Positions 1-8,680 of a stretch of 62,252 nt of DNA are shown piece by piece. Numbering within the stretch: the first letter of the stretch is position 1; every line of letters starts with the position of its first letter. This stretch comes from Streptomyces sp. AC558_RSS880. GTDB lineage: Bacteria > Actinomycetota > Actinomycetes > Streptomycetales > Streptomycetaceae. The notes below the pieces were generated by a model that was not told the DNA's origin, did not search any database, and saw only the letters and a program-made list of their open reading frames with translations. The stretch covers positions 1-62,252 of the forward strand of contig NZ_JAGMUJ010000108.1 in the NCBI RefSeq assembly GCF_019049255.1, written 5' to 3'. The position numbers were made by a program, and so were the translations under genes.

Positions 1-396
1 CGCCTCACCGGCGAGAGCACCATCTCCTGGCGCGACCCCGCAAAGCACCATCAACCACAGATTCCGGGATGAAACAACGGGAGAAAACGACCTCTGAGTG
101 CCCAAGCTCCAGCCATCCGTGCGCAGAGACTCCGTGGGAAGAGTTCCTCAGCCCTTGCCGGCACGCGCGCTGTCGAGTGGTCAGGTCGACCACCCTGGTT
201 CGCCGGGCCTGTCGGGAACACGACCGGCTGAAGCGCCGGAAACGGCAGGCAGGAGAGTGGATGGCGCAAGGAGTCGTACGCTCGACGACGCTGTTCGGCC
301 GCGCGGACAGGCGCGGTTGGGAAGGTAGGCAGCCGAGCGGGCACAGGTCCCGTTGATCATGGAGTTGCCAACGCTCTGTGCTCACCGAGGAAGCCT
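1..396. other. No recognisable gene
   Basis: Several short overlapping frames are open on both strands, but none gives a protein I recognise and none has a convincing ribosome binding site. A small inverted repeat, GTGGTC-N5-GACCAC, lies at 177-193. I could not identify terminal inverted repeats for the transposase fragment that follows. Confidence 0.5.
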
Positions 397-1320
397 GTGC
401 CTGCGCTTCCGTCATGGCTGACCGAGCCGCTCCGGGAGCGATTCGCAGTCCTGCTGCCCGAGCGGCCGGAATACCACCCGGACCATCCACTTGGCTGCCA
501 CCGCCGACGCATCAGCGACCGGATCATCTTCGACAAGACGCTGCACCTGCTGCGCTTCGGCTGTTCTTACGAGGCGATCGCCGACACCACCTGCCCGGCC
601 ACCACGATCCGCAGCCGCCGCGACGAATGGATACGACTGGGCGTCTTCGCCCGACTCAAGCAAATCGCGCTCGACGCCTACGACCGGATCGTCGGTCTCG
701 CCCTCGACCAGATCGCCGTAGACGGCTCCATCACCAAAGCTCCAGGAGGCGGCGAGGTGGCCGGGCGTTCCCCGGTCGACCGCGGCGAACAGGGCCTGAA
801 ACGCTCGGGCATGACGGACGGATACGGCATTCCACTGGGTCGTGTTCTGGCCGGCGCCAACTGCCACGACTCCCCGCTGCTCGCCCCGACCCTGGACCGT
901 CTGGACGACCTGGGTCCGTTGCCCGACGAGGTCACCGTCCACCTGGACGCCGGCTACGACTCGAACAAGACCCGCACGATGCTCGACGAACGCGGCCTGC
1001 ACGGCCGCATCGCGAACAAAGGCGAGAAGGCGCCCATCCAGGCCAGTCAGCGCCGGCACGTCGAACGCACCCATGCATGGCAGAACGCCTTGATCGCGGT
1101 CGGCGTCGACGCCGACGGACACCGCAAGATCCTCGGCCTCGACGTCGCCACCGCCGAGGACGACACCGGCCGGCCGGCCTTCCTGCGCTCACTGATCGCC
1201 CACGGCCTGCCCGGCGTCCAGCTCGTCGTCTCCGACGCCCACGCCGGCCTGGTGGACGCGATCGGCGCGGTCCTGCCCGGCGCCCCCTGGCAGCGCTGCC
1301 GCACCCCCCCCACGCCCTGA
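397..1320 (+). pseudogene. Chimeric transposase ORF: IS5-like head, IS256-like tail
   Basis: One open frame of 307 codons joins two unrelated transposases. Residues 1 to about 230 look like an IS5-family DDE transposase of the streptomycete type: N-terminal helical region, first Asp in IAVDGSITKAP, second Asp in VHLDAGYDS, then VERTHAW. After VERTHAWQNA, near base 1085, the protein switches to an IS256/Mutator-type segment (GVDADGHRKILGLD, then VSDAHAGLVDAIG and WQRCRT). That segment ends at a run of seven C where the IS256 frame is lost, and a stop follows at once. Neither half is complete: the IS5 part lacks its C-terminus and the IS256 part has neither its start nor its end. It is probably inactive. 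The junction was read by eye from remembered family sequences. Confidence 0.8.
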
Positions 1321-1403
1321 ACGGGCGAGAGCCAGGGCCCGCGCCGGTGGGCGTCACTCCTCTGCTCCCCAGCAGCGGGGCGGGTCCCGGCGCGGCCGCC
1401 CGG

Positions 1404-2057
1404 TCAGCCGCCGAGCGCGGCGGAAGGTGCGTCCCCGTTCTGGGTCTGTCGGGCCCGCTCCGCGAACACCGTGGCCAGGTCCCGGACACCGTCCTCGTCG
1501 ATGCCTCCCTTGTCCGCGGAAGCCGCCAGGGTCCACAGCAGCGTCGTGCCGACCCGGACCTGGGTCACGGCGCCGGGCTCGCCGCGGAAGCCGGAGGAAC
1601 CGAACCGGGCGTCGCGCTCGTCACCGATCGGGCCGAGCCCGAACGTCTTGGCCCTCTGTCCCGCCCTCTGGCCGTAGTAGCCGTCCCAGAGCACGTCGTA
1701 CGCTTCCCGGGCGGCCTGTTCGCTGTCGTAGGCGACGATCAGAAAGGTGGCGGTGGCGGCAGTGTCGTCGTGCCGGAAGGTCGAGGCGCCGTAGAAGCGG
1801 GAGTTCTCGCAGCCCGCGTTGTCCTTGATGGGGCAGGCCTGCGACCTGTAGAGCTTGTCCATCTCGACGGCCTTGGGCCGAGCGGACTCCTTCCAGCCCG
1901 TCATGGCCTCGCCGTCCGGCAGCGTCTGCCGTGCCTGTTCCTTCGTGAGCGCCACCGCCTCGCCGTTCCCGCTGTCGCTCTCCGCGCCGCCGCCACAGCC
2001 TGCCAGCAGCAGCGTCGCCGCGGCCGCCACGCACCACCGGTAGTTTTTCATGATCAT
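1404..2057 (-). CDS. Putative secreted lipoprotein
   Basis: This 217-aa protein begins with a short basic stretch, a hydrophobic core and the lipobox LLAGC near residues 18-22, so it is predicted to be exported and lipid-anchored at Cys22. The mature part starts with a Gly/Ser/Asp linker and continues as a soluble domain of about 180 residues with two Cys (QACPIKDNAGCEN) that could form a disulfide. I do not recognise a catalytic motif; it resembles the many uncharacterised streptomycete lipoproteins. It stands alone, transcribed away from the transposase remnant. An inverted repeat lies just upstream of the start codon. Confidence 0.75.
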   Translation of the reverse strand: MIMKNYRWCVAAAATLLLAGCGGGAESDSGNGEAVALTKEQARQTLPDGEAMTGWKESARPKAVEMDKLYRSQACPIKDNAGCENSRFYGASTFRHDDTAATATFLIVAYDSEQAAREAYDVLWDGYYGQRAGQRAKTFGLGPIGDERDARFGSSGFRGEPGAVTQVRVGTTLLWTLAASADKGGIDEDGVRDLATVFAERARQTQNGDAPSAALGG

Positions 2058-2080
2058 GCCACCACCCCTCGGGCGGTGAT

Positions 2081-2105
2081 CCTACGCGGACCGTCTTCGC
2101 GTAGG
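2081..2105. promoter_or_regulatory. Inverted repeat upstream of lipoprotein gene
   Basis: CCTACGCG (2081-2088) and CGCGTAGG (2098-2105) form a perfect 8-bp dyad with a 9-nt spacer, 24 nt upstream of the lipoprotein start. It could be an operator or a small 5'-UTR hairpin; nothing further separates the two. Confidence 0.3.
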
Positions 2106-2244
2106 GGCGCCGCCACGAACAGGGATCGTCAGCCGCCGTCGCAAGCGATCCACCGGCCGATACCGGTCCAGGTCGGCTCGGCCGCTTCCCCCGGCACGGT
2201 GCCAGTGAGGCCGTCGAGGTGCTGGACGGCCTCGTCGGCCTCAC

Positions 2245-2426
2245 TCATGGCTCGGACACGGCGCGCACGTCCGGGTACTTCTGCCGCCGGGGACGCAGTG
2301 CGTCGGCCCTCTCGCGGGCGAACTTCTCAGAGGTCTCGCGCGGTTCGGGTCCTACGGTGCGGACGGAGGAGGACGGCGCGTTCCAGGCCGGCACGACGTG
2401 CGAGTCCGTGGTGCGGCGCTGTGATG
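2245..2426 (-). pseudogene. Universal stress protein (UspA) remnant
   Basis: On the minus strand a frame without a usable start reads ASQRRTTDSHVVPAWNAP, then a Glu/Arg helix and RPRRQKYPDVRAVSEP followed by TGA. This is the usual middle of a streptomycete UspA domain (strand ending in AW, helix, then KYPDV). The ATP-binding GxxG part and the N-terminal half are absent. It overlaps the out-of-frame end of the HD-domain remnant next to it, so both look like debris of a former stress or dormancy gene group. Assignment is from motif resemblance only. Confidence 0.4.
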
Positions 2427-2464
2427 CTCGGAAGGCGAAGTCGATGACGTGCCGTCGGGGCTGC

Positions 2465-2762
2465 CGGTGTCCAGGCCGAGCACGGCGGGCCGGAACGCGG
2501 TGGCGGCGGGCAGGCCCTGCGCGGTGAGGAACTCCGCGGCCGTGTCGGCGCCGTCCACCTCGAACCGCTGGTGGCGGTCGCCCGCCCGGGTCAGGCCGAT
2601 GTCGTGCAGGACCCAGACCGGGAACAGCAGCTCCGGATCGTAGGCGCGTCCCGGCTTCGCGCCCTGGTGGTCGGCGCGGAGGCGGGCGAACAGCGCGCTG
2701 TGGTCGGCGGTCGTGGTGACCACGGCCGCCTCGTCGGCCAGGCGGCCCGATCCCGGTAGCTC
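2465..2762 (-). pseudogene. HD-domain hydrolase remnant (cyanamide hydratase-like)
   Basis: The frame reads LPGSGRLADEAAVV, YDPELLFPVWVLHDIGLT, RFEVDGADTAAEFL and then FRPAVLGLD. This matches the N-terminal part of small streptomycete HD-superfamily proteins, whose HD metal pair is in LxHDxGLT and which continue VW.AIALHT. Here the expected ALHT has become GLDTG and the sequence then runs into unrelated Ser/Pro-rich residues, so the second metal-binding His region is lost by frameshift or substitution. No good start codon with a ribosome binding site was seen. Probably non-functional. Confidence 0.5.
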
Positions 2763-3034
2763 TCCTCGGCGTGGTCCGGCCGGGGCCGCGTCCGGCTCGT
2801 GGGGCCGGGAGGCGACTGCTGCTGTGCAGGTCGACTCACTCGGCCCTCTGGACGTCAACGCGCTCGCGGGCCGCCCGCACGCGTCACCGTCTCCTCACGG
2901 AGGCGGTGGCATGCGGTGACCCGTGTCCGGATAGCCGCTTTCAGGTGGCTTCACGCATGTACAGGGCGTTCATCCGGGGTACCTGTCACCGGTCACGGCA
3001 TTCGCAGACCGCCGGCGCGAAAGGCGACGTACAA

Positions 3035-3838
3035 GTGAGCACACGACGCGGCACGGCCCTGGTGACGGGAGCCTCCTCCGGCATCGGAGCGGCGTACGCC
3101 GGGCGACTGGCCTCCCAGGGGTGGGACACCGTTCTCGTGGCCAGAAGGGCGCAGCGACTCGACGACCTCGCGCGGCGACTGCGCGAGGCGACGGGCACCA
3201 CGGTGGAGCCCCTCGTGGCCGATCTGTCCGAGCCCGACGATCTGGCACGGGTGACTCGGCGTGCGGCGGACGACGACATCGGGTTCCTCCTCAACAACGC
3301 GGGGATCAACGGCTACGGCCCGTTCGCCGGACTCGAACCGGAACTCATGGCGAAGATCCTCGGCATCAACGTCCTCGCCGTCACCGCGCTCACGCGGGCC
3401 GCGGTCCCGGCCATGCTGGAACGCGGGCACGGCACCCTGGTCAACGTGGCCTCCCAGCTGGCCTTCGCGGGCGCGCTGCCGCCGCATCCGCTGCCCGAAC
3501 GCGCGGTGTACGGCGGCACCAAGGGCTACGTGGTCACCTTCACCCGCACCCTCGCCGCCGAACTGGCCGGCACACCGCTGCGGATCCAGGTGCTGTGCCC
3601 CGGCCTGACCGCCACCGAGTTCCACCGGTCGCGTGGTGACGAGCCCGTCCCTGGACGGGACCAGTCCGTGCACGAGGACGGCGGCATGCCCGTGGACCGA
3701 GTCGTCGACGCGTCACTGTCCGCACTGGGCACCGGCGAGGTGGTGTGTGTACCGGGACTCGAGAACCCGGCCTTGATCGACGGTCTGGCAGAGGCCGAGC
3801 TGGCGATCCGCACGGCGGCTCGCCGGGGCGGGAACTGA
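3035..3838 (+). CDS. Short-chain dehydrogenase/reductase (SDR)
   Basis: This 267-aa classical SDR is expected to be a cytosolic NAD(P)-dependent oxidoreductase. Visible motifs in order are TGASSGIG (nucleotide binding, about residues 10-17), NNAG in LLNNAGINGYG, the catalytic Ser in NVASQLAF and the catalytic pair YGGTK, followed by LCPGLTATEF. The GTG at 3035 was chosen because the Rossmann strand (GTALVTGASSGIG) follows directly and a GAAAGG-like ribosome binding site precedes it; longer in-frame starts add only low-complexity sequence. Length is normal for the family. No partner gene is adjacent, so the substrate is unknown. Confidence 0.88.
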   Translation: MSTRRGTALVTGASSGIGAAYAGRLASQGWDTVLVARRAQRLDDLARRLREATGTTVEPLVADLSEPDDLARVTRRAADDDIGFLLNNAGINGYGPFAGLEPELMAKILGINVLAVTALTRAAVPAMLERGHGTLVNVASQLAFAGALPPHPLPERAVYGGTKGYVVTFTRTLAAELAGTPLRIQVLCPGLTATEFHRSRGDEPVPGRDQSVHEDGGMPVDRVVDASLSALGTGEVVCVPGLENPALIDGLAEAELAIRTAARRGGN

Positions 3839-4280
3839 CCTCGGCCCGTCGGCACGGCGGACGGCATCGGCCACAGCGGGCCCCTCCCGCCATGTGCGCT
3901 CCCCCACCGCGTCCGGCCGGACGCGAGCAGGTCCATGGTTCCGAGTACGCGGTCCGCGAAGCACAGGGGAAACACACGTACCGTCCTCACCTGCGGCAGT
4001 CGCTCGCTCATGCTCCGCCTTCCGTATCCGCCGACATCCCGCCCGTAGAGGGCAGCGCCCCGATGCGGCAGCGGGCGGGAGAGCGGTCGAACTGTCCGGC
4101 ATCCGGCTGACGGTCTCCTCCGGAGGGCGCCGGCCCCGGCGGGGCCGATCAGGCCCTCACCGGCCACTTCACGCAGGAGGACACGCGCCCTGCACGGTGA
4201 GCGATGCGCCGCGGGCCGCTGTGACGGCGCGCCCGGCTCCACCAAGTGTCGATATCTCGACATCGGGTACAAGCGGTGCC
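3839..4280. other. Intergenic, no gene recognised
   Basis: No frame here gives a recognisable protein. Immediately before the PAS-ANTAR gene lies a small dyad, GTCGA-N4-TCGAC, which may belong to its promoter, but it is too short to interpret. Confidence 0.4.
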
Positions 4281-5051
4281 ATGCCGACGCCCGCATCCCC
4301 CACCGCCGCCTTCGAGGCCGCGTTCTTCGGCTCACCCGCCCCCATGGTGATCCTGCACACCGACCTGCGGATCCAGAACGTGAACCACGCCTACGCTCAC
4401 GTCACACGGCGGGAACGGGACGAGTTGACAGGCCGGCACATGTTCGAGGCGTTCCCGGACAACCCGCACGACCCCCATGCGGACGGTGTGGCAAAACTCG
4501 GTGCGTCGCTGCGGCGCGTCATGCACGACCGCGCGCCCGACACCATGCACGTCCAGAAGTACGACATACCGTGGAAAACCTCTCCCACCGGTTTCACGGA
4601 GAAGTTCTGGAGCCCGGTCAACAGCCCGATCCTCGACCCCGAGGGCGCCCTGGTGGGGATCGTGCACCACGTGGAGGACGTGACCGACGTCCACATGGAG
4701 CTGCGGCGGATCCGCCAGGCCTACGAACGCACCGAGACGCCCACCGCCCACGACGCCGAAGCGCAGAGCCGGTTCGTCCGCTACCTCGCCCACGCCGACG
4801 AGGAACGCGACCGGCTGGAACGCCTGGAGAACCAGGTCGGCCAGCTGCGCCAGGCGCTCACGTCGCGCGCGGTGATCGACCAGGCCATCGGTATCGTTCA
4901 GGCCGAGCGCCGCTGCGCTCCGGATGACGCCTTCCAGGTCCTGGTCAGGATCTCCCAGCGCACCAACGTCAAACTCCGCGAGATCGCGGCCGCACTCGTG
5001 CACCACGCAGCCGCTGGGGATTCCGCTCCGCTGCTGCCGTCGACGTGGTGA
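4281..5051 (+). CDS. PAS and ANTAR domain RNA-binding regulator
   Basis: This 256-aa protein has an N-terminal PAS fold (about residues 10-125; FGSPAPMVILHTDLRIQNVN, then LVGIVHHVEDVTD). A charged, probably coiled-coil linker (AHADEERDRLERLENQVGQLR) leads to a C-terminal ANTAR domain (about residues 185-245; SRAVIDQAIGIVQAERRCAP and FQVLVRISQRTNVKLREIA). ANTAR domains bind paired hairpins in nascent mRNA and block terminators, so this is a likely one-component sensor-antiterminator. The ATG at 4281 is preferred because the PAS domain begins about ten residues later. The gene is monocistronic, and no target hairpin pair was identified in the window. Confidence 0.88.
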   Translation: MPTPASPTAAFEAAFFGSPAPMVILHTDLRIQNVNHAYAHVTRRERDELTGRHMFEAFPDNPHDPHADGVAKLGASLRRVMHDRAPDTMHVQKYDIPWKTSPTGFTEKFWSPVNSPILDPEGALVGIVHHVEDVTDVHMELRRIRQAYERTETPTAHDAEAQSRFVRYLAHADEERDRLERLENQVGQLRQALTSRAVIDQAIGIVQAERRCAPDDAFQVLVRISQRTNVKLREIAAALVHHAAAGDSAPLLPSTW

Positions 5052-5685
5052 CGTCGCCGCCCGCCCTCATGGCTACGTGTCCGGCGAAGACGACCGGGTG
5101 GGCCTCGTCCGGGCCGACGCAGCGTCCAGGACCGCTCGGGCCTTCTCACACGGCACGCCATAGCGCGTCCGTCGAACAGGGCATCGCCCGGTGACTGCCG
5201 CCCCTCCCCCGCCGGGCCCATACAGCCGCCTCGCTTTCGAAGCGTTTCCCGTCACCCGCTCGCTTGCCCGAAAACGACACCTCGGTCCCCGGCAGTCGTC
5301 AGGAAACCCTTCAGGCACCCGGTTGACCGACCATGTCGGTGAGGACCTGCGCAAGGTCACGCAGGTCACGGTCGGTCGGCGCCACGCTCGACCGGTCCAA
5401 CGGGCGCGGGCGGCGAGTTCCCCTGGCCGGCGATGGAAACCGCTTGACGAGGCACGCTGATCACGGGAAAGGATCGTGCCGCAGGCGGACGACGAACTGC
5501 TCGCCTCCGACACCAGCGACCTCGAGACGTGAACAGGCGACGTGCACGCGCCCTCAGATGCGGACGCACCTCCCTGTGCCGCGACCATTCGCGTAACGCA
5601 CCGCCCCGGCCGACGCCCGCAGACAGCGTGCGTTCAGCGTGGTGCGCGGCGGTTCGGGTACTACGGACGGCCAGGAGGGAACATC
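5052..5685. other. Intergenic, no gene recognised
   Basis: More than 600 bases without a gene I can support. Short open frames on both strands are Arg/Pro-rich shadows typical of high-GC DNA. A clear ribosome binding site, AGGAGGGA at 5673-5680, belongs to the next gene. Confidence 0.5.
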
Positions 5686-5994
5686 ATGACGCGCGTGAAG
5701 AGGTACGCCGTAGCCGCCACCGGACAGTGGACCGACCAGGAGGTGGGCCGCCGTCGGCTGCCCACAGGCGAGGTGCACGCCTGGGAGCCGGGCCTGAACC
5801 AGACCGTTTGCGGGTTGTCCCTGAGTCGCTCGCAACTGGTCCGCTTTCCGCATGTGGTCTGGCAGGACACCTTCCCCGAATCCGGAGGCGCGGCGGACCG
5901 CGTCCAGCGCGTGTGCCCCCGCTGTGCCTCCGTCGCAGGACGCCGCGGCGGTGACGCCCGTCCTCGGTGGCACCGCACGAACCCCCGACCGTGA
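5686..5994 (+). CDS. Small conserved Cys-containing protein
   Basis: This 102-aa protein starts at an ATG with a strong AGGAGGG site five bases upstream. The sequence (KRYAVAATGQW, RRRLPTGEVHAWEPGLN, VCGLSLSRSQLVRFPHVVW, then VCPRCASVAG) resembles a small hypothetical protein family I remember from many streptomycetes. The CPRC pair together with the earlier VCG Cys could bind a metal such as zinc. There is no signal peptide or membrane segment. Function is unknown and there is no operon partner; the downstream STAS remnant starts only a few bases later. Confidence 0.72.
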   Translation: MTRVKRYAVAATGQWTDQEVGRRRLPTGEVHAWEPGLNQTVCGLSLSRSQLVRFPHVVWQDTFPESGGAADRVQRVCPRCASVAGRRGGDARPRWHRTNPRP

Positions 5995-5998
5995 GCGA

Positions 5999-6260
5999 AT
6001 GGGCGAGAAGCCCCGTCCGTCAGCGGCACCGCATGGGCAAGGGCCCAGGTCGGATCTGTCGGTCACACTCCGTGCGTCTGAAGCCGATCTCCGACAGGGC
6101 CGCTTGCCTCACCCGGTGCTCGTGGACCTGTCCGGCGCCACTGTCCTGGACTCCTCCGGGCTCACCTGTCCGATCGCCGCCTGCCGCACCGTCCGGAGCG
6201 TCGGCCACCGCCTCGCGCTGATCGCACCCGGTCAACCGTGCAGTACAGCGCGTTCAGGGA
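5999..6260 (+). pseudogene. Degenerate STAS-domain anti-sigma factor antagonist
   Basis: From an ATG at 5999 the frame contains VLVDLSGATVLDSSGLT, the STAS core around the phosphorylatable Ser (DSSGL), followed by VGHRLALIAPGQP. A normal STAS protein continues with a further helix and strand, but here the frame becomes low-complexity after base 6240 and runs into the oppositely oriented phosphatase gene. The N-terminal strand is also poor. It probably lost its 3' end. It converges on a SpoIIE-type phosphatase, the enzyme class that dephosphorylates such antagonists, so the two may once have been partners. Confidence 0.45.
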
Positions 6261-6339
6261 AATCTGCCGACCGTGGGCGGCGTGGGGTTGACCGGTGCTC
6301 GGGGAACGCTCCTGTCCCGCAGGGCCGCGGTTCAGGGGA

Positions 6340-7572
6340 TCAGGGGATCAGCTCGTCCTGGTGTCCGCCGCGCCATTCGGTGAGCAGGACGGTGGCGTCG
6401 TCGTCGAGTTTCCCGTCGTGGTGATCCATGACGGCCGCCATCAGCCGTCGCAAGGTTTCGTGCAGGGTGTGCCGACCGGAGTGATGGCGCCGGACGAAGT
6501 CGACGAACCGGTCCCGGCCGAACTGCCTGCCCCGGATGTCGCGGGCCTCGACCACACCGTCGGTGTACAGCAACAGGCGGTCGCCGGGCTCCAGCTGCTC
6601 GGTGCACTCGGCCACCGGCAGGCCCAGACCCGCTCCCATGGGGCCGGCCGGCGGGCAGGCCAGCTCGATCGTCCACCGGTTCCCACGGATCAGAATCGGA
6701 AGATGGTGACCGCGGTTGACCCAGGTCAACCGCCCGGTGTCCATGTCGAGGTCGGCCAGGATGCCGGTGACGTAGCGGCTCGCGTCGAACTGATCCAGCA
6801 GCGTCTGTTCAACCCACTCGCTGGTCTCGGCCAGTGACGCGCCGTGGCGGCGGGCATTGCGGCAGGCCGCCACAGCGACGTTCGCGGTGATCCCGGCAGT
6901 GGTGTCGTGGCCCATGGCGTCGAAGACACCCAGGTGGAGCACGTTGCCGGTCACGGCGTAGTCGAAGACGTCTCCGCCGACCTGGTAGGCGGGTTCCATG
7001 ATCGCGCCCACCGTCACGTCGTGCCCGGCGTACGCGGGCGGAGGGGTGAGGTTCCACTGCATCTCCGCCGCCACGTTCATCGGCTCGGTGCGCACCAGGC
7101 GCGCGAAGGAGTCACTGAAGGACCGCTTGCTGAGCAGGAGCAGGGCCGTCATCGACGCCAGATCACGTACGGCTTGGCGGGTCGACTCGTCATCGGTGTC
7201 GGTGTCGGTCCGCAGCACGCCCAGGCGCTCCACGCCGTCGGTGACGGCCACCCACCACCGTCGCCGGCCGTGCGGCACGTTGTCCGTCGCCGGCTCGGCG
7301 AGCAGGTCCACGCGCTGGTACGCCTGACCGGGCAAGCTCCCCTGGACGGTGAATTCCTGCCCGTCGGTCCCGGCGTCCGGGCCCTTGCCCGTGAGCCTGC
7401 GCAGCACCGTCTCGCGGATGTCGACGACGAAGACGGCCGTGTCGTACGCCCCGGTACCGGCGGCGTACTCGGCGATGAGGTCCGGCAACTGCTCGAACGT
7501 GGCGATGTGGCTGGACTGCATCAGCCGTACCAACGCCAACGCCGCCGCACCTCTGTCAACCACGGCCGACAC
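6340..7572 (-). CDS. SpoIIE/PP2C-type serine/threonine phosphatase
   Basis: This protein of about 410 aa has a C-terminal PPM/SpoIIE phosphatase domain (about residues 180-405). Metal-binding motifs are visible as VGGDVFDY, GVFDAMGHDTTAG, LLLYTDGVVEAR and DDDATVLL. The N-terminal 170 residues resemble a sensory, GAF-like region without a clear motif. Such enzymes act on STAS anti-sigma factor antagonists in partner-switching stress pathways. The GTG at 7572 was chosen because upstream in-frame sequence is Arg/Pro-rich and unlike the family; an ATG at 7662 is the alternative. A degenerate STAS gene lies convergently next to it. No anti-sigma kinase gene is nearby. Confidence 0.85.
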   Translation of the reverse strand: MSAVVDRGAAALALVRLMQSSHIATFEQLPDLIAEYAAGTGAYDTAVFVVDIRETVLRRLTGKGPDAGTDGQEFTVQGSLPGQAYQRVDLLAEPATDNVPHGRRRWWVAVTDGVERLGVLRTDTDTDDESTRQAVRDLASMTALLLLSKRSFSDSFARLVRTEPMNVAAEMQWNLTPPPAYAGHDVTVGAIMEPAYQVGGDVFDYAVTGNVLHLGVFDAMGHDTTAGITANVAVAACRNARRHGASLAETSEWVEQTLLDQFDASRYVTGILADLDMDTGRLTWVNRGHHLPILIRGNRWTIELACPPAGPMGAGLGLPVAECTEQLEPGDRLLLYTDGVVEARDIRGRQFGRDRFVDFVRRHHSGRHTLHETLRRLMAAVMDHHDGKLDDDATVLLTEWRGGHQDELIP

Positions 7573-8034
7573 CCGGCAGGGAGCAACCGTCCCGAACGGG
7601 CGGGTCCAGGGGGAGCGAGGGCTTGCACCTCCGGCGCGGGTTCTCTTCGCCTCCGTCGGCATGGTCCGTACGCATGCGTCCCGGCGATGTCCCACACCCG
7701 GACAGACGTCCCGGCAGCGCAGGGCGGACGATCGGCATGACGGCTTCCCTCCCGCCCGGCACCTACCGGGCGTCCTGTTACTGCGGGGTCTACCCGTTCC
7801 CGGACAACCGCACGCAAACCGCACCGACAGGCCACAAGTGTTTCACGCGTGTGGGACAGTCGTCCGGGATCGGAGCGCGACGAGAACACGCCCCGCCCGG
7901 CGCCCCTGCGGCACGCGGACCCCGACCTCCTGAGCCGCTCCGGCTTCCGCGCCCGGGCCCTCGCCGACGGGATGCCGCAACCATTGCGCGATCCCGACCC
8001 GGCACCGGAGCCGCAGTACGGAAGTGAAGCGCGA

Positions 8035-8240
8035 GTGCCCGACGGGATCGCCTACCACCTCGCCTGCGCCCCGCTGGACGCCACCGTCACCGACCTGGTC
8101 CACGTCGCCGGATGCCGCTGGAAGACCGAGGAGTGCTTCCAGAGCGCGAAGAACGAGTGCGGCCTGGACCAGTACGAGGTCCGCCGCTACGTGGGCTGGT
8201 ACCGGCACATCACACTCGCCGTGCTCGCCCACACCTTCCT
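8035..8240 (+). mobile_element. IS701-family transposase C-terminal fragment
   Basis: The frame reads IAYHLACAPLDATVTDLVHV, AGCRWKTEECFQSAKNECG and LDQYEVRRYVGWYRHITLAV, which is the highly conserved C-terminal part of IS701-family transposases, including the catalytic Glu region. Only about 70 residues remain out of roughly 400. The left boundary is unclear near 8035. On the right it runs directly into the AbiEii-like gene on the opposite strand at about 8240, without the usual transposase end. It is an inactive relic that marks the breakpoint in that gene. Confidence 0.75.
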
Positions 8241-8552
8241 TGAACGCCTCCTTGAGGACGTCGACCTCGCACTCCTCGCCGGTGTCCGGATCGGTGACGA
8301 GGAACCGGCCGCTGAGCGGACCGGTCTGGACGTGCGTGGTCCGCCGTCCGCGCGCGCTGAGCCCTGCTGTGGGTGAGGCGACGATCTCCTGCATCGGAGC
8401 GGGGGTCTCGGTGGCGACGTCGAGGTCGCGGCTGACGCGTTCGACCAGGCCGTGCGCCTGCACGGCGTGTCCGCCGGTGAGGACCAGAGGACAGGGGAGC
8501 CGAGGTCGAGGATGTCGGCGAGGAGACGCTCGTGGAGCGGAGTGAGCTTCAC
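8241..8552 (-). pseudogene. AbiEii-type nucleotidyltransferase, truncated and frameshifted
   Basis: Starting at a GTG at 8552 the protein reads VKLTPLHERLLADILDLG. After a frameshift near 8490-8500 it continues PLVLTGGHAVQAHGLVERVS, RDLDVATETPAPMQEIVASP and finally CEVDVLKEAF. The GG and DLD motifs are those of nucleotidyltransferases of the AbiEii/MNT type, toxin partners in type IV toxin-antitoxin-like modules. The reading frame breaks inside the catalytic region, and the 3' half is missing where the IS701 fragment begins. The start overlaps the stop of the upstream 43-aa gene, so the pair was translationally coupled. The toxin is almost certainly dead. Confidence 0.7.
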
Positions 8553-8680
8553 ACGGCGGTCGTGTCGGCCGGAGCGGTACGGAGCAACTCGGGGAAGGCG
8601 TCCTCCCAGACCTCGCGGATGCAGGGACTGACCAAGCGCCGCAGCACCTCGGCACGGGGAGCGGTGGTCGTCGTGTCCAT
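8549..8680 (-). CDS. Small partner gene of the AbiEii-like relic
   Basis: A 43-aa ORF (MDTTTTAPRAEVLRRLVSP, then REVWEDAFPELLRTAPADTT) whose TGA stop overlaps the GTG start of the AbiEii-like gene (GTGTGA). The overlap suggests it is the genuine upstream partner, either a very short antitoxin-like protein or the surviving end of one. The sequence is mostly helical with no motif I recognise. With the downstream gene disrupted it may have no remaining role. Confidence 0.5.
   Translation of the reverse strand: MDTTTTAPRAEVLRRLVSPCIREVWEDAFPELLRTAPADTTAV

Noticed and set aside
177..193. Inverted repeat GTGGTC-N5-GACCAC near the left edge
   Set aside because: Considered as a transposon end or operator, but it has no counterpart after the transposase remnant and no adjacent gene start.
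4254..4267. Dyad GTCGA-N4-TCGAC before the PAS-ANTAR gene
   Set aside because: Five-bp arms occur often by chance in DNA of this composition, so no operator is claimed.
7738..8027. Small plus-strand ORF starting MTASLPPGTYRASCYCGVYP
   Set aside because: The start looks protein-like, but the rest is Pro/Arg-rich, there is no convincing ribosome binding site and it overlaps the IS701 relic's left edge.
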